From positions 2,588,026-2,652,025 of the forward strand of contig LNAC01000137.1 in assembly GCA_002007465.1 (NCBI GenBank): 64,000 bases of DNA, in the 5' to 3' direction. Below, one piece after another: positions 46,480 to 58,615 of the stretch. A model generated the notes under the pieces. It was not told the DNA's origin. It searched no databases and saw only the letters and a list, made by a program, of their open reading frames with translations. The stretch comes from Ailurus styani (lineage: Eukaryota > Chordata > Mammalia > Carnivora > Ailuridae). The position numbers and the translations under genes were made by a program. Positions within the stretch are counted from its first letter, which is position 1; each line of letters opens with the position of its first letter.

Positions 46480-46880
46480 ACTTTTCCACACCCACTAGCT
46501 GGCTTGCAGTACTCTGGGCACACCAGGCCCACTCTGCTTCTGTGTTTTTGCTGTTGGTGTCCCTTTACCTGGAATGCTCTCCCTGTAAGCCTTATTCCCT
46601 CACTTCCTTCAGCTCTTTGCTGAAAGGGCACCTTCTCGGTGAGGCTTTCCTTGACTCCATCTAATACGGCAACACTCCTTCCCTGCTTTTCATTCTTGAT
46701 ACTGATTTTTCTCCACAGCATTTATCATGGGCTGACGGATGATCACTTACTTGTTTATTGCCAGTGCACTTCCAGGAGAATGCCAGCTCTTGGAGGGCAG
46801 GGATTTTGTTTGTGGCTCTCGTCCTCAGTGTCTAGAACAGTGCCTGATTCATAACAGGCGGTCAGTGACTATCGTTGAAT
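46480..46880 (+). mobile_element. L2 3' end
   Basis: CTTTACCTGGAATGCTCTCC, CTTTGCTGAAAGGGCACCTT, TTGGAGGGCAGGGATTTTGT and GTTGAATGAATAG: a long sense L2 tail. Confidence 0.88.
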
Positions 46881-46887
46881 GAATAGA

Positions 46888-47000
46888 GTGTGAGCTTCCT
46901 GAGGTCAGGGACGCGTGTTTTGCTCACCATTTATATCCTGGTGCCTAACACAGTAGCTGGCAGCCAGTGGGCTCTCAATAAATATTTATTGACTGAGGGA
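46888..47000 (+). mobile_element. Second L2 3' end
   Basis: GAGCTTCCTGAGGTCAGGGA ... TCTCAATAAATATTTATTGA directly follows the previous L2 end, then a short antisense MIR scrap at about 47020-47110. Confidence 0.8.
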
Positions 47001-47663
47001 AGCACGAAGCTCTGATGAACGAGTAACTTGCTTAAGGTCATAAGGCTTGGCAAGGGGAAGAGCAAGGAGGCCTATTCCGCTGACTCGGAGGCCTTTTGTT
47101 CTACTGGGTAGTGACTGCCTAATTCTACTTGCCGGAAGGGACTTTCACGAAAAGATTTTCCGCTGGATATCCCAGTGTGCAGAGCACTGCTGTGCACCAA
47201 GTAAGGCTGCAGGAAATACTTATAATGTGTTTTAGTCCAGCGTGTTATGGCAACTAGGCCACAGTCGCTTTAGTTCCTCGGGGGTAGTAAACCGGGCATG
47301 CAGGTGTCCGCCGGCCCCTCAGACAAGCAGTGAGCAAACAGCACGAAGCGCGCCCGCCTATCTGCAAAGGGCTTTCCAAAATCCAGGCTGAGGAGCTTAC
47401 TGGCCTCTTCAGTACGTTGACCATGACCATCTAGCCCCCCGCCCCCCGCCCTTTTTGGGGGCCGGAGGACCTCTCCTGGCGATCTCCTCTCCTCCAGATG
47501 GCAGACGGGCAGGGAAGTCAGGGCGAGGAGAGGGACGTCCCCTCCGGCCTCCCCTGCCGCCTCCACACCCCGGTGCGGAGCTCCGCGCGCGGGAACGGCC
47601 GCGAGGGGTCCCCCTCCGGGCCGGGGCCGGCGGGGCGCGCGGGAGCGGGGGGCGCGCGGTGGC

Positions 47664-48400
47664 NNNNNNNNNNNNNNNNNNNNNNNNNNNNNNNNNNNNN
47701 NNNNNNNNNNNNNNNNNNNNNNNNNNNNNNNNNNNNNNNNNNNNNNNNNNNNNNNNNNNNNNNNNNNNNNNNNNNNNNNNNNNNNNNNNNNNNNNNNNNN
47801 NNNNNNNNNNNNNNNNNNNNNNNNNNNNNNNNNNNNNNNNNNNNNNNNNNNNNNNNNNNNNNNNNNNNNNNNNNNNNNNNNNNNNNNNNNNNNNNNNNNN
47901 NNNNNNNNNNNNNNNNNNNNNNNNNNNNNNNNNNNNNNNNNNNNNNNNNNNNNNNNNNNNNNNNNNNNNNNNNNNNNNNNNNNNNNNNNNNNNNNNNNNN
48001 NNNNNNNNNNNNNNNNNNNNNNNNNNNNNNNNNNNNNNNNNNNNNNNNNNNNNNNNNNNNNNNNNNNNNNNNNNNNNNNNNNNNNNNNNNNNNNNNNNNN
48101 NNNNNNNNNNNNNNNNNNNNNNNNNNNNNNNNNNNNNNNNNNNNNNNNNNNNNNNNNNNNNNNNNNNNNNNNNNNNNNNNNNNNNNNNNNNNNNNNNNNN
48201 NNNNNNNNNNNNNNNNNNNNNNNNNNNNNNNNNNNNNNNNNNNNNNNNNNNNNNNNNNNNNNNNNNNNNNNNNNNNNNNNNNNNNNNNNNNNNNNNNNNN
48301 NNNNNNNNNNNNNNNNNNNNNNNNNNNNNNNNNNNNNNNNNNNNNNNNNNNNNNNNNNNNNNNNNNNNNNNNNNNNNNNNNNNNNNNNNNNNNNNNNNNN
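47664..48400. other. Assembly gap (737 Ns)
   Basis: An unbroken run of N within extremely GC-rich sequence, as is common where short reads fail. Every open frame crossing it is artificial. It removes the probable TSS, 5'UTR and start codon of KIAA1549L. Confidence 0.99.
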
Positions 48401-48552
48401 GGGAGCAGCCCGCTGCCCGGGCGTGAGGGGCCCGGGGCCGGCGCGGGGTCCCCGGGCCGCCGCGTCCCAGGATGCGCCGCCGCCGCCGCGGCCGCTGCTG
48501 CTGGGACTCCTGCTGCTGGCGGCCCTCTCCGAGCCCTGCCTGGCCGACACGG
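48401..48552 (+). CDS. KIAA1549L: KIAA1549-like protein, first coding exon (5' end lost in assembly gap)
   Basis: In the frame of 48402 the sequence stays open from the gap through a Pro-rich DAPPPPRP stretch to LLLGLLLLAALSEPCLADTG, where GTAAGC at 48553 splits the Gly codon (phase 1). The Leu-rich core followed by small residues at SEPCLA is a typical signal peptide, with probable cleavage after CLA. KIAA1549L and its paralogue KIAA1549 are large Ser/Thr-rich membrane proteins with a signal peptide and C-terminal transmembrane segment; their function is poorly known. The gene call rests on synteny (same strand, about 18 kb after HIPK3), the CpG island and the signal peptide, not on long residue identity. 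The ATG must lie in the N run; the GTG at 48423 is not a plausible start. Confidence 0.75.
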
Positions 48553-51289
48553 GTAAGCGCTCGGCGGCTGCTCTGCGCCCACGGCGGTTCCTAGAGGAGC
48601 GGGCCGCCCGTCGGGGCCGGCACCTGGCGGGGTGGCGGTGGGTGGAGAGGTCTTTGCAGCACCGGCGCTGGGATTTTCTCCGCCCTTTGCTGCTGCCACG
48701 GCAGGAGAAGTGTCAGGATTCTGTCTCCCGGGAAGGCACCGTTGGGCGGGGAAGTAAAAAGAGGTGCCTTCGCATCTCCTTTCTGGACAAGTTGCAGATC
48801 CATCCCAGTGGTCCCGGCAGGCACGCTTCATTTAGATAAAGACATGGTGTGTTAAAGACACCTTAAAAGGGATGTGTTTTAATAGGACACATTTCAGGGT
48901 GGGGACGTCCACTGTATTTTGGGCTCCCTCTTGGGTGTCCACTTTGTTTCAGCTGCATGAAATGGCCAGAGTTTTAGGCAATTCCCGGGTCGGCTTCCCA
49001 AATAGCGTTTCCCCCTACGTGTTGACAGAAGATCCGTTTTCTTTTGGGATAGAGGTACCTAAAATAATTGCTTGCATCTTGCAAAGGGATCCAGGCACTG
49101 ATCAAGTATATAACCCACTGTTTGCTGGAGGATAGTTAAAAATAATCACGCTTGTCTTTTAACGCCCAAGGACCCCAGGAAATAGATTTCTGTAATTCCT
49201 CCCGCGATTTTGAGAAATCCCTTGTAACTATTTGGGGGAGGGGGGAGGAATTATTCTGCTAATGTGCTTCAAAACTTACTGTGCAGTCAGGAATCGTCTT
49301 TGAAATAAGAATGATTACTATGGCACTTGTAAAGGTCTGGCTTTTGTTTGTGATGAAATTCTGGGTTTCCTTTATCAAGGAATATAGCTCTCACTTTAGC
49401 AAATGGGACCCTGTAATTATGTGATTTCTAGCAAGCACTAATGAAGACCTCTTTTTTTCCAGCCTACTCCTTCTCCCAAGTAGATTAAATTTCTAATTAT
49501 GAAGGACATAGGTAAGAGGGTTTCAGGTTAAAATTATTGCCTGTCTTCAAGAGCTTAATTCAAAGCTCCCACCCTTTTTTGATTCATTTAAAGGGTCTCT
49601 GACATGAGGTGTCTATGTGTACAAGTTACTGTCCAGAAATTTTCTGTTATGATTATAGTGGTGACAAAGTTTGGTAATCTTTGGATGGGTGCCTGAGACC
49701 CGAGAAAAACCTTTGAAGAATTTAACCCCCAGTTTTTATGCCTCTAGCAGTTTTCGGTGATGTGTGTTTGGCATAATGGTTAAAAGGTAAGTCCAGAGTC
49801 AGACACATATAAACACCTTAGTATTCCTTGGATCAGAAACACATTTTGAGTTTTTATTTAAAATAACTCAGATCTCTGGTTTTGTAAACTGTTTATGAGA
49901 TGTTAATTTTTTGGACGCTGTTCATTTGAGTGCATATACCAAAACCTGTTCAGCCATCTGTAATATGTGATATTTGGAGCTTACGTATTGTTCTTGTTCG
50001 GCTTGGTGTTGCATGATTTCCTCTGATCAGTTTTGGATTTCTGTTCTTCCTTCGGACCACTGACCCTTCTGAACCTGACTTTTCTTGGCTCTTCCTTCAG
50101 ATTGCCAGAGCCTGACTTAGGGGACTGTTGATCTTTATCTTTTAGTTTTAGCCCTGATATCCTTTTCCTTTATCCTCTTAGTGTGGTGATCATGGGGATA
50201 ATTAAGAAAGGTGCTTTGCTTAAAATGATGGTAAAGATCATTAAAATTGACATTGTTCCCCAAAGTCTTCCCCTCGCACTGGAGTGACTTGTTGCTTCCT
50301 CTGTGCTTTTTGAGGGGTGCCCTTTCTTGCTGTCACCCTTGATGACCAGTTTCCTGTGGTCTAGTTCACCTGTGGATCCGAGTGTACCACTGGGCTCCAC
50401 GGTTTCCTGTGAGTTGGCTGCTAATTCAGTGTCATGACTTAAACCCTGGGCTCCCTGTCCTGCCTCCTACCTGCTCTCATTTGTTCTCTGATTTCCAATT
50501 GAGGCAGCATCGGTCGCTGCAGGGTGGGTGAGTCCTGGGACTAATGCAAGGCATCCCAAGGGATTGATGTAAAGAAGCAGTGTCTGGAGGGAGGCAGGAG
50601 ACTGGATGACGCCTTTTTGGGAACTTTAACTTCTGACAATCTGGTTTTGGACTTTTTGGAGGGGTAGCTGCAGTTCGGTGCTGTTACTCGCTGCTGAATG
50701 TGTCTGATGCTGAGTCGCATGAGAAACCAGACCTATGATATTAAGATCCCACTAAAAGTGCTAATTTGCTGCAGTCATGCCCTTGCTGTGCCTTGTTTTC
50801 TAAGCAAGGCTAAGGCAAACATTTACCTGGGTTGAAAAATGGGGGGGGGGGAATAGTCTGTTTTGGGAAAATCTGTAGCGGTTGTTGAGAACCTGTGTGT
50901 CCCAGAGCCCCTGCAGTGTCTTCCAGCCTTCCCTCCACCCATTCCACCCAATGCTTTTGCTTTTACATTGCTGAGGAATTTGCACTCCTTCTCTTTGTCC
51001 TGTAAAGGAAAGGCCTTCAGTGTCCTCCCTGGACCTCCTCTCCTAACCTCCATCTCCATGGAGCTCTGGCTCCGGGGCAGTAACTTCTGTTTTGGAGATG
51101 AGGGACTGGTGTGGGAAAGGAGTTTCTTTACAGCAGTGCGGAGCTCCTCCTACATCCTTTAGCCTCTTCTGCCCTCAGGGACTCCAGACAGGGTGCTAAA
51201 GAACCCAAATGACTTCCCAGCCTTCTTAACTACTGATCCTCCATGCAGTTCATGTCAGTCAACCTTTACCGCGAGCCGGCTGGGTGCAG

Positions 51290-51475
51290 GCACAACAGTG
51301 CTCATTCCTTCCTGTGACCTTGTCTCTCTGGGCCTCAGTTCTCTGATCTGTAAAAGGGGGTAATAGCTCTAATGTCATTGGGTGGTCATGAGGATTGAAT
51401 GAGTTGATACATCTGAAGCGTTTCGAGCGGTACTTGGTACACAGTAAATGCTCCAGGAATACGGGCTGTTCTTAT
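51290..51475 (+). mobile_element. MIR
   Basis: TCTCTGGGCCTCAGTTCTCT, GATCTGTAAAAGGGGGTAAT and GAGGATTGAATGAGTTGATA: sense MIR 3' two thirds. Confidence 0.85.
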
Positions 51476-52239
51476 AAAATGGCAGAATGGACTGAACATG
51501 ACTGTGTCCAGGTTCCATGCAGGGGCTGGGGCTGCAGGGGTGAGTAAGGAGAAGGCAGTAAGTAGAAGCCCCTCATGAAGAGAGTGATGTGCACCCCTGA
51601 ATTCTGCTACTATGTGATCAGAGCTCATAAAATGAAGGATCAGTTAATTCTGGGGGAGTGGTGGCCCCTTAAAGCATAAGTCGGTGCTGGCAAAATTGAT
51701 GGTGACATTTCAGGCCAGGGAACTGTAAAGGGTTCTCTGTGGCCAGAGCACAGCTTGCGCATAGCGAGGAATACTCCAGACTTTCTCCGGGCCCTGAGGC
51801 TTTCCCAAGCCTTCCTCGCAGGGCACCACACACCCTCTTTGCCCTTCTCTGAGAGGTCCCCCACTTTCCCCACCTACTGGTAAGTTCTCTGATTTATCTA
51901 TGTTTCCCTCTTGCCTATTAGGATGCCCAACACAGTGGAGGCACTTATGAAACTTTCAGCCTTCTTATACTCCTGTTCCCTCCGTTTGGCTGATTCTGTT
52001 TTTGTTAGAATAATGATCTCATTTAAGTAATCCACAGTAGGTTGTGAATGGCTGCTTTAGTTGGGGAATGTATTTTGCATTTTGGAAGGAGGGTTTGCTG
52101 TTTCTGGGGAATCCCTAATTTAGCACAAAATATAGGAGAGTTAATTTTGACCTGGGATGTTTTTCTTACCTCTCTCTAACCTTGTACCGCATCATCAACT
52201 TGGAGTTCCATTTGAAACTGGTGCAATAGTTCACATGTT

Positions 52240-53600
52240 TACTCCTTCATTCAGTGTATCTTGAGTGTCTCAGCTTTCTGAGGTCACCAAAATGAATGAA
52301 AAGAGACTCATTCTCATGGACCTCGCCCAGCACTTTCTGAACTTGACTGCGCTTGTGAATTCCTTGAAGATCCTCTTAGCATGCAGGTTCTGATTTAGCA
52401 GGTCTGGGATAAGGCCTGTTGTTCTGTGTTTCTAGCAAGCACCAGGAGTTCACACTGACCCGCACTTTAAAAGTAGCAAGTGGCAATAAACAAATGACTG
52501 TAGGTTGGATGGTGGTAAGACAAGTAAATCAGGGTAAGGGGATAGCAGGAGGCTGATGCTGGTACGTACGTGTGCGGCCTCACACATGTGCTTCTTTTCA
52601 GAGTGGGGAGAGAAGACCTCCATGATCAGATGACATTTGAGTAGCTACCTAAAATGGGAGGAAGGTATTCCAGGCAGAGGGGAAAGCAAGTGCAAAGGCC
52701 TCGAGAAGAGATTGTGTTTGGGATGGTTGAGGACCAGCATGGAGGCCATGTGGAATTGAGTGAACAAGGGGACAATGGTAAGATATGACATTGCAGAGCA
52801 GGCTGAGGCCAGATTGTGTAGGACATTTTGGCATGGTGAAAACTTGGCATTTTATTTTGAATGAGAGCAAGTAAGAGGTGACATGCGCTGACTTCAGTTT
52901 TAGAAGAATCTCTTTCTCTATTGTGAGAAAGACTGTGAGAAAGACTCTCTATTGGGAGAAAAGACTGTAAGTTCAAGGGTAGAAACAAGGAGACCAGGTA
53001 GAATGGAGTAGAGTGTTGAGAAGTGGTGAAATTTTAGACCTCTTTTGAAGATAGAGCTAATACAGTTTTCTAATAAACTAGAGGTAGGGTGGGAGACAAA
53101 GAGACGAACCCATATGGTGCCAAGGTTTTTGGTTCAAGCAGCTGGGAAGATGAAGTTGCCATTGAGATGCAGGAGATTGCAAGAGGCTCAGGATTGCGGG
53201 AGGAAATAAAGAGTTGGTTTGGGACATGTTAAGCTTAAAATGTTTATTAAATGTCTAAGTTGAGATGTCCAGTAGCCAGTTGAATATAGTAGTCTAGAAT
53301 TCCAGGCAGATACTAGGTCCAGAGATATAAACTTGGAAGCCATCAGCATGGGGTTGGATAAGAAACCTAGAGGGTAAATATAGAGAGAAAGGGTGATCTG
53401 AGCAATGAGCCTGGGATACTGCAGCATTTAAGGGTTCAGGGGGAAGAGGGACCAGCAAAAGAGACTGAAAAAGTCTAGATGGGGACTAGCAGTGGATGCT
53501 GGGTTTGGAGATGTGGACGTGTTTGGTGCCCTGAGAGTAGAGGGGATGGAAGTCTTACTGCAGTGGGTTCAAGAGAGAAAGAAAGAAGAAAAAACAGAGA
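52240..53600 (-). mobile_element. L2 LINE, antisense, with ORF2 remnants
   Basis: Minus-strand translation retains FALAFPSAWNTFLP and further on KFISLDLVSAWNSRLL, diverged versions of the L2 ORF2 C-terminal and reverse-transcriptase segments. Nucleotide words (TTCCAGGCAGAGGGGAAAGC, GGACATGTTAAGCTTAAAAT) agree. Stops and frameshifts make it inert. Confidence 0.85.
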
Positions 53601-55418
53601 TAGTAAAAAAAAGATAATTTTAAAGGAGTTTCTGTCAAAGAAAGCAGAGTAAGAGAGGAGGTGGATCAAGAGAGAGTTAAGATGGGATATAATTGCATTT
53701 TGTTTGTATTTTCCCGTTTTTTAACATTAAAGATGTACAGCAAGAGTGTTTGATTTGGTGTTTTTTCTCCCAGATATAGACAATCCAATAAAATGTATTT
53801 GGGCTTTTTTACTCTCAATATTAATTATCAGTGCTTCAAAGATATTCAAAGATATTTGCAAGATGTCCTCAACCTTGCCTCTGTTTCTTTCCCCGTCCCA
53901 CACTCAAGTAAAGAAGGTTTTGGGAATAGTCACACTCCACTTTTAATATTGACATCAAACAGAAGTCGGAAACCCCCTCCCTGCCCCACACCCTCCCCGA
54001 AAACTGAACATCACTGTGAAAACATTGAGATATTGCCTTCCGATGACAACTGGAGAATCTCTCAGAAGCCTACTTATCTTCAGTCTTAAATTACTAGAAT
54101 GTGATCCGAGAATATTCAAAATGTGTACACTTCCTTGTTCCTTTTCATTACCCTTCAAGCCTGTACTGTGGTTTTCTTTCTTTCTTTTTTTTAAATAAAC
54201 AACAACTCTACTCTTCTCCAGACAAACATGAATGGTTGGAATGAACCTAAAACATTTTCGTTGCTTGACAACATATTACAGGGGATTTCTAAACACACAG
54301 AGGGACACATTATTCTAGGTCATTAGATAGCTGCCTTGGATGGTGACTCTCTTTGGGGACTTCAGGTCCAAAGGAGCAGTTGGCAATCTGAGTATTGGGA
54401 ATATCAGTTATTGTAGCTGGTGGGAAGGGGGCAGGCGAGTCCTGTTGATTTGATAAAGTTTATCAACCACCTGGCAAATGCGAGGCCAAGCTCTTCACTA
54501 GATACTGGAAGTATAGCGTGAACCTAGCTAGGCTTGGCCCCTGGCCTCGAACAGTCTGCCGCCGAGGGTAAGCAACCCTTACTCACTGGGTGGAGTGGCA
54601 GGTCAATAAAATACTTCTGTGAGTTGGTTCGGGTTGGGGGAGGTGGCAAGACCTAGCGTATCTGCTTTGTGCAAAGAGGCAGTTCCTGTTCAGCTGCATC
54701 CTGGGAGGGAATGAGGCCCAGGGAGCCAAAGTTCTGACTTCTCAAGAAAAGCTGGATCTTTATTTAAAATCATGTTTTCCAGTGTCACCAACTAATTCAA
54801 ATTTTTGAAATGTCATGTTATACAAAGAAAATACACCCATGAGCCACCACTTTTCCTCTCTTTTTTAAAGTCAAGTTTATTAAGGTATAATTTACATACA
54901 GTAAAATTCACCCTTCTTAGATGTACTGCATGATTAGTTTTGACAGAAGTATATAATCATGGATCCACAACCACAATTCAGATATAGAACATTTCTGTCA
55001 CCTCCAAAAATTTCCTCCTGCTCCTTTGTAGTCAGTCTTCTCCCCCCTACACCTCCAGTCCCTGACAAGCACTCATCTGTTCTCTGTCCCTATAATTTTG
55101 CCTTTAACTGAGGCTCATAGAAATGGAATGTACAGTACATAACATTTTAATGTCTGGCTTCTTTGATTCAGTGTAATGCTCTTGACAATCATATATGTTA
55201 CTGCATATATGTATCTCTATTTCTGTACTTTTTTTATTGGGATGCACCCCAATTTGCTTATCCATTCACCAGTTGATAGACATTTGGGTTGTTTCCAGTT
55301 TTTAGCATAAAAGTTTTTGCGTGGGCAGATTTCATCTCTTGGGTAAATACCTAGGAGTGAAATTTCTGGATCTTACGTTAGGTATATGTTTAATCTTATA
55401 AGAAACTGCCAAACTCTT

Positions 55419-55595
55419 CGGGCACCTGCATGACTCAGTTGGTTAAACATCCAACACTTGATAGTGGGTCAGGTCATGATCTCAGGGTTGTGAGATCAAG
55501 CCCCGCTTGGAGCTCTGCACTGAGCATGGAGCCTGCTTAGTATTCTCTCCCTTTCTCTCCCCACCCTCTAAAAAAAAAAAAAAAAGAAAAGAAAA
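55419..55595 (+). mobile_element. CAN SINE nested in old L1
   Basis: Sense copy. Target duplication AGAAACTGCCAAACTCTT / AGAAACTGCCAAATTCTT at 55401-55418 and 55596-55613. Confidence 0.95.
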
Positions 55596-56101
55596 AGAAA
55601 CTGCCAAATTCTTTTCCAAAGTGGCTGTACAATTTTGTATTCCCAGAAGCAATGTGTGAGTGTTCTGGTTGCTCCTCTGTATCCTCACTGGCACTTGGTT
55701 TTGTCAACTTTCTTTTTAAACTTAAATTCCAGCTATTCCAGTGGTTTTTAGTGGTAAATCATTGTAGTGTTAGTTTGTGTTTCTCCAGTTAGCAATGATG
55801 TTATTGCTGCATATCTGTTCATTTTCTTATGTGCCATCTGTATCTATTTTGAAGTGTCTGTTAAGTCTTTTACCCATTCAAAAAATTAGATTATTTGTTT
55901 TATTATTATTGAGTTTTGAGCTTTCTTTCTTTATTTTATTTTAGATGCAAGTTGTTTATCAGATAGGCTCTTTGCAAATATTTTCTCCTGGCCTGTAGCC
56001 TATCTTTTTGTTTTATTAACAATGTTTTCTAAAGAGTAGAAGTTTTGGATTTTGATTAACTTTAGTTTATCAGCATTTAAGTTTAAGATTTGTGGTTTTA
56101 G

Positions 56102-56273
56102 GGTGAAATAGGTGAAAGGGATGAAGAGTATACTTACCTTGACAAACACTGAGTAATGTATGGAATTCTTGCATTGCTATATTGTACACCTGAAACCAAT
56201 AAAACATCATATATTAACTATACTGAAATTAAAATAAATTAAAATTAAAGAGGCTTCATTCCATGTTAAACAA
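56102..56273 (+). mobile_element. Carnivore L1 3' end nested in old L1
   Basis: GTACACCTGAAACCAATAAA and ATATTAACTATACTGAAATT form the terminal part of a sense L1. AGATTTGTGGTTTT / AGATTTGTAGGTTTT flank it. Confidence 0.8.
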
Positions 56274-56604
56274 AAGATTTGTAGGTTTTTATATCCAAGG
56301 ATACAAATACTTGCCTAATTCAAGGTCACAAACAGCTATGATTTCTTCTAGAAGTTTTATAGTCTTATTTTTACCTTTAGATCTGTGGTCCATTTCACGT
56401 TAATTTTTGTATACGATGCAGGTAAAGAGCTGAGGTTAATGTCTTTTACATATGGGTGTTTAATTACTCCAGCACAGTTTATTCATATTTATTCTGTTGA
56501 ATTATGTTGGTACTTTATATATGTGGGTTTATTTCTGGAGTATCTAGATTGTTCTATTAATGTATACTTCTTTCCTTATGTCAGTTAAACACTGTCTTGA
56601 GTTC

Positions 56605-56825
56605 TCTAGCTCAGGGTTTCTTAATCGCAGCACTACTGATATTTTGGGCTACATAATTCTTTGTTGTGAGAGACTGTCCTGTGACTTGTAGGTTGTGTAG
56701 TGCCATTTCTGGCTTCTGCCCAGTAGATGCCAGTAGCTCCCTCCTTCCCCAGTTGTGACAGCCAAAATGTCTTCAGACGTTGCCAAATGGCCCCTGGGGG
56801 GTAGGATTGCCCCTGACTGAAAGTA
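56605..56825 (-). mobile_element. MER20 (hAT-Charlie)
   Basis: TAATTCTTTGTTGTGAGAGA, ATGCCAGTAGCTCCCTCC, CAGTTGTGACAGCCAAAATG and GCCCCTGGGGGGTAGGATTG match antisense MER20 across nearly its whole ~220 bp. Confidence 0.9.
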
Positions 56826-58402
56826 AGTCTTGAAATCAGATAGTGTGAATCCTCTAAATTTTTTCTTCTTTTTCAAAATCTTTTTTGGATATTCTAGGTC
56901 TTGTGTTTTTCCATAGAGATCTTAATATCTTTTTATCAATCTGTATAAAAAAGACTTGCTAGAATTTCTACTGGGATTTCATTGGAGAAGATTGATATCT
57001 TAACAATATTGAAATTTTTGAGCCATGAACATGTTTTTCTCCAGTTATTTAGGTAGTCTTCCTTTTCTCTCATTAATGTTTTATAGTTTTTAGTGTACAA
57101 TTTTATACATATGTATTTCATGTTTTACAATGCTTCGGTAAGCAGTACTTTAAAAATTCTTTGTCAATATGTAGATAATATGATTTTAAAAAGATTGACC
57201 TTGTCTCATGTGACCCTTCCAAACCCGAATTAGTTCTAGTAGCTTTCTGTAGAATCTTCGAGATTTTTCTTTATTTCAGATCTTCATGCCTTTTATTTCT
57301 TTTTCTTGCCTTATTGCAGTGGTTATAACTTCAAGTACATTGTTGAGTAGGAATGAGGAGAGTGGGCATCCTTGCCTAGATCTCATTCGGTCTTTCACTA
57401 TTAAGTATGGTGTTGGTTGTAGTTTTGTTTTGTTTTGTTTTGCTTCATTTTGTAGAGGTGCTTTATCAAGATTAGGAAGTTCCCTTCTGTACCCATCATA
57501 AATAGGCAGTGAATTTTGTCAAATGCTTTCTCTTTATCTGTTGAAATCACTACAAGGTTTTTCTTTCTCAGTCTGTAAAAAGGCATTGGTTGATTTTAGA
57601 ATGTTGGACCAACTTTGTATTCCCGGGATAAAGTCCGGCTTAGTCATGATGTATGTTCCAGTTGGGCCTGATTTTCTGATCTTTTTGTTGGAAATTTATA
57701 AAATCTTATTTTGATGAAAGATATTGATTGGTGTGTAGCTTTGTTTTCCTGGTTTTTCTGGTTTTGGAATAAGGGGTAATGCTGATCTTTAAAATGGTTG
57801 GAAAGTATTCTCTCTTCTGTTTTATGGAAGTATTTGGAGAGAATTGGTATTATCTAAGGCCTGCTGTTTTATAGATGAGATTGAAGATTTCTTAAGGGTT
57901 TCTTTAGTAAATCAAAAAGTATCAGATACCTCTAGTACATTTCCTCATTCTTGGGGCTAATGGTGGACATCTCCTAGACATTAAGACATTGGTTTGGTTT
58001 AAGGTCTAGGGTGAATGGCCTGGGGGAGGGGAAATTGTGTTGGATGTACTCAGGAGACAGGTCCTCCCTAGCTGGCTCTTGGCTGTTTATCAAGTCACCT
58101 CACTTTTCAGGACTCAGTTTTCTTTTCAGTAAATTACAGCCTAAGGATCTTCCCTGCTTCCGCCATGCCCCTGGCTGTGTTTATGAGCCCTGGGCAAATG
58201 TTTTGGTGGGTGGGTTAGACCATTTGCATTTCTCATGTCTTCCTACCTTGGTGGCTAGCCCAGTCAAGGACTCTTATTCTCAAAATGGAAGAGTTTTCCC
58301 ATATTTTACTCTCAGGGTTCCAACTTAAAGCCCAGATAAATATTGGCTCATCTTTCTTCTTCATTGGCTTTTAAAAATTGTAAAAGTCACATGTACTTTT
58401 TA

Positions 58403-58615
58403 TTTAGTTTTTTTTATTTTTTATTTTTTTAAGATTTTATTTATTTATTTGACAGAGAGAGAGATTACAAGTAGGCAGAGAGGCAGGCAGAGAGAGAGGA
58501 GGAAGCGGGCTCCCTGCTCAGCAGGGAGCCCGATGCGGGCCTCGATCCCAGGACCCTGATATCATGACCTGAGCCGAAGGGAGAGGCTTTAACCCACTGA
58601 GCCACCCAGGCGCCC
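58403..58615 (-). mobile_element. CAN SINE (SINEC)
   Basis: Antisense copy. Perfect target duplication TCACATGTACTTTTTA at 58387-58402 and 58616-58631. Confidence 0.96.

Larger units (their letters stand above)
42220..47439. other. Intergenic DNA, last part before the CpG island
   Basis: L1 fragments (42238-42353 and 42520-43260), SINEs (42633, 45566, 46066), MIR (44690-44900) and L2 (46480-47000). 43290-44680 and 44930-45480 are moderately GC-rich single-copy-looking DNA with overlapping chance open frames on both strands and no recognised protein. Confidence 0.65.
47440..48650 (+). promoter_or_regulatory. KIAA1549L: CpG-island promoter of KIAA1549L
   Basis: GC content rises sharply near 47440 and CpG dinucleotides become frequent on both sides of the gap (for example GCGCGCGGGAACGGCCGCG at 47583-47601). 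GC falls back after about 48650. This is the only such island in the window. The TSS and core promoter probably lie inside the gap. Confidence 0.8.
54865..57900 (-). mobile_element. Old L1 (ORF2 end and 3'UTR), antisense, with nested insertions
   Basis: From 54865 the 3'UTR reads TTATTAAGGTATAATTTACA; from about 57180 the minus strand encodes an RT remnant with [13 protein letters not shown], the L1 ORF2 motif, broken by stops. SINE (55419), younger L1 end (56102) and MER20 (56605) lie inside. Confidence 0.8.

Noticed and set aside
47270..48831. Very long open frames (323-437 codons) on both strands across the CpG island
   Set aside because: Most of their length is the N run translated as X; the rest is GC-rich DNA with few stop codons. 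Only the short signal-peptide frame ending at a splice donor is supported.
57180..57586. Reverse-transcriptase-like frame ([13 protein letters not shown]) on the minus strand as a gene or virus
   Set aside because: It is a stop-ridden remnant of L1 ORF2 inside an old LINE.
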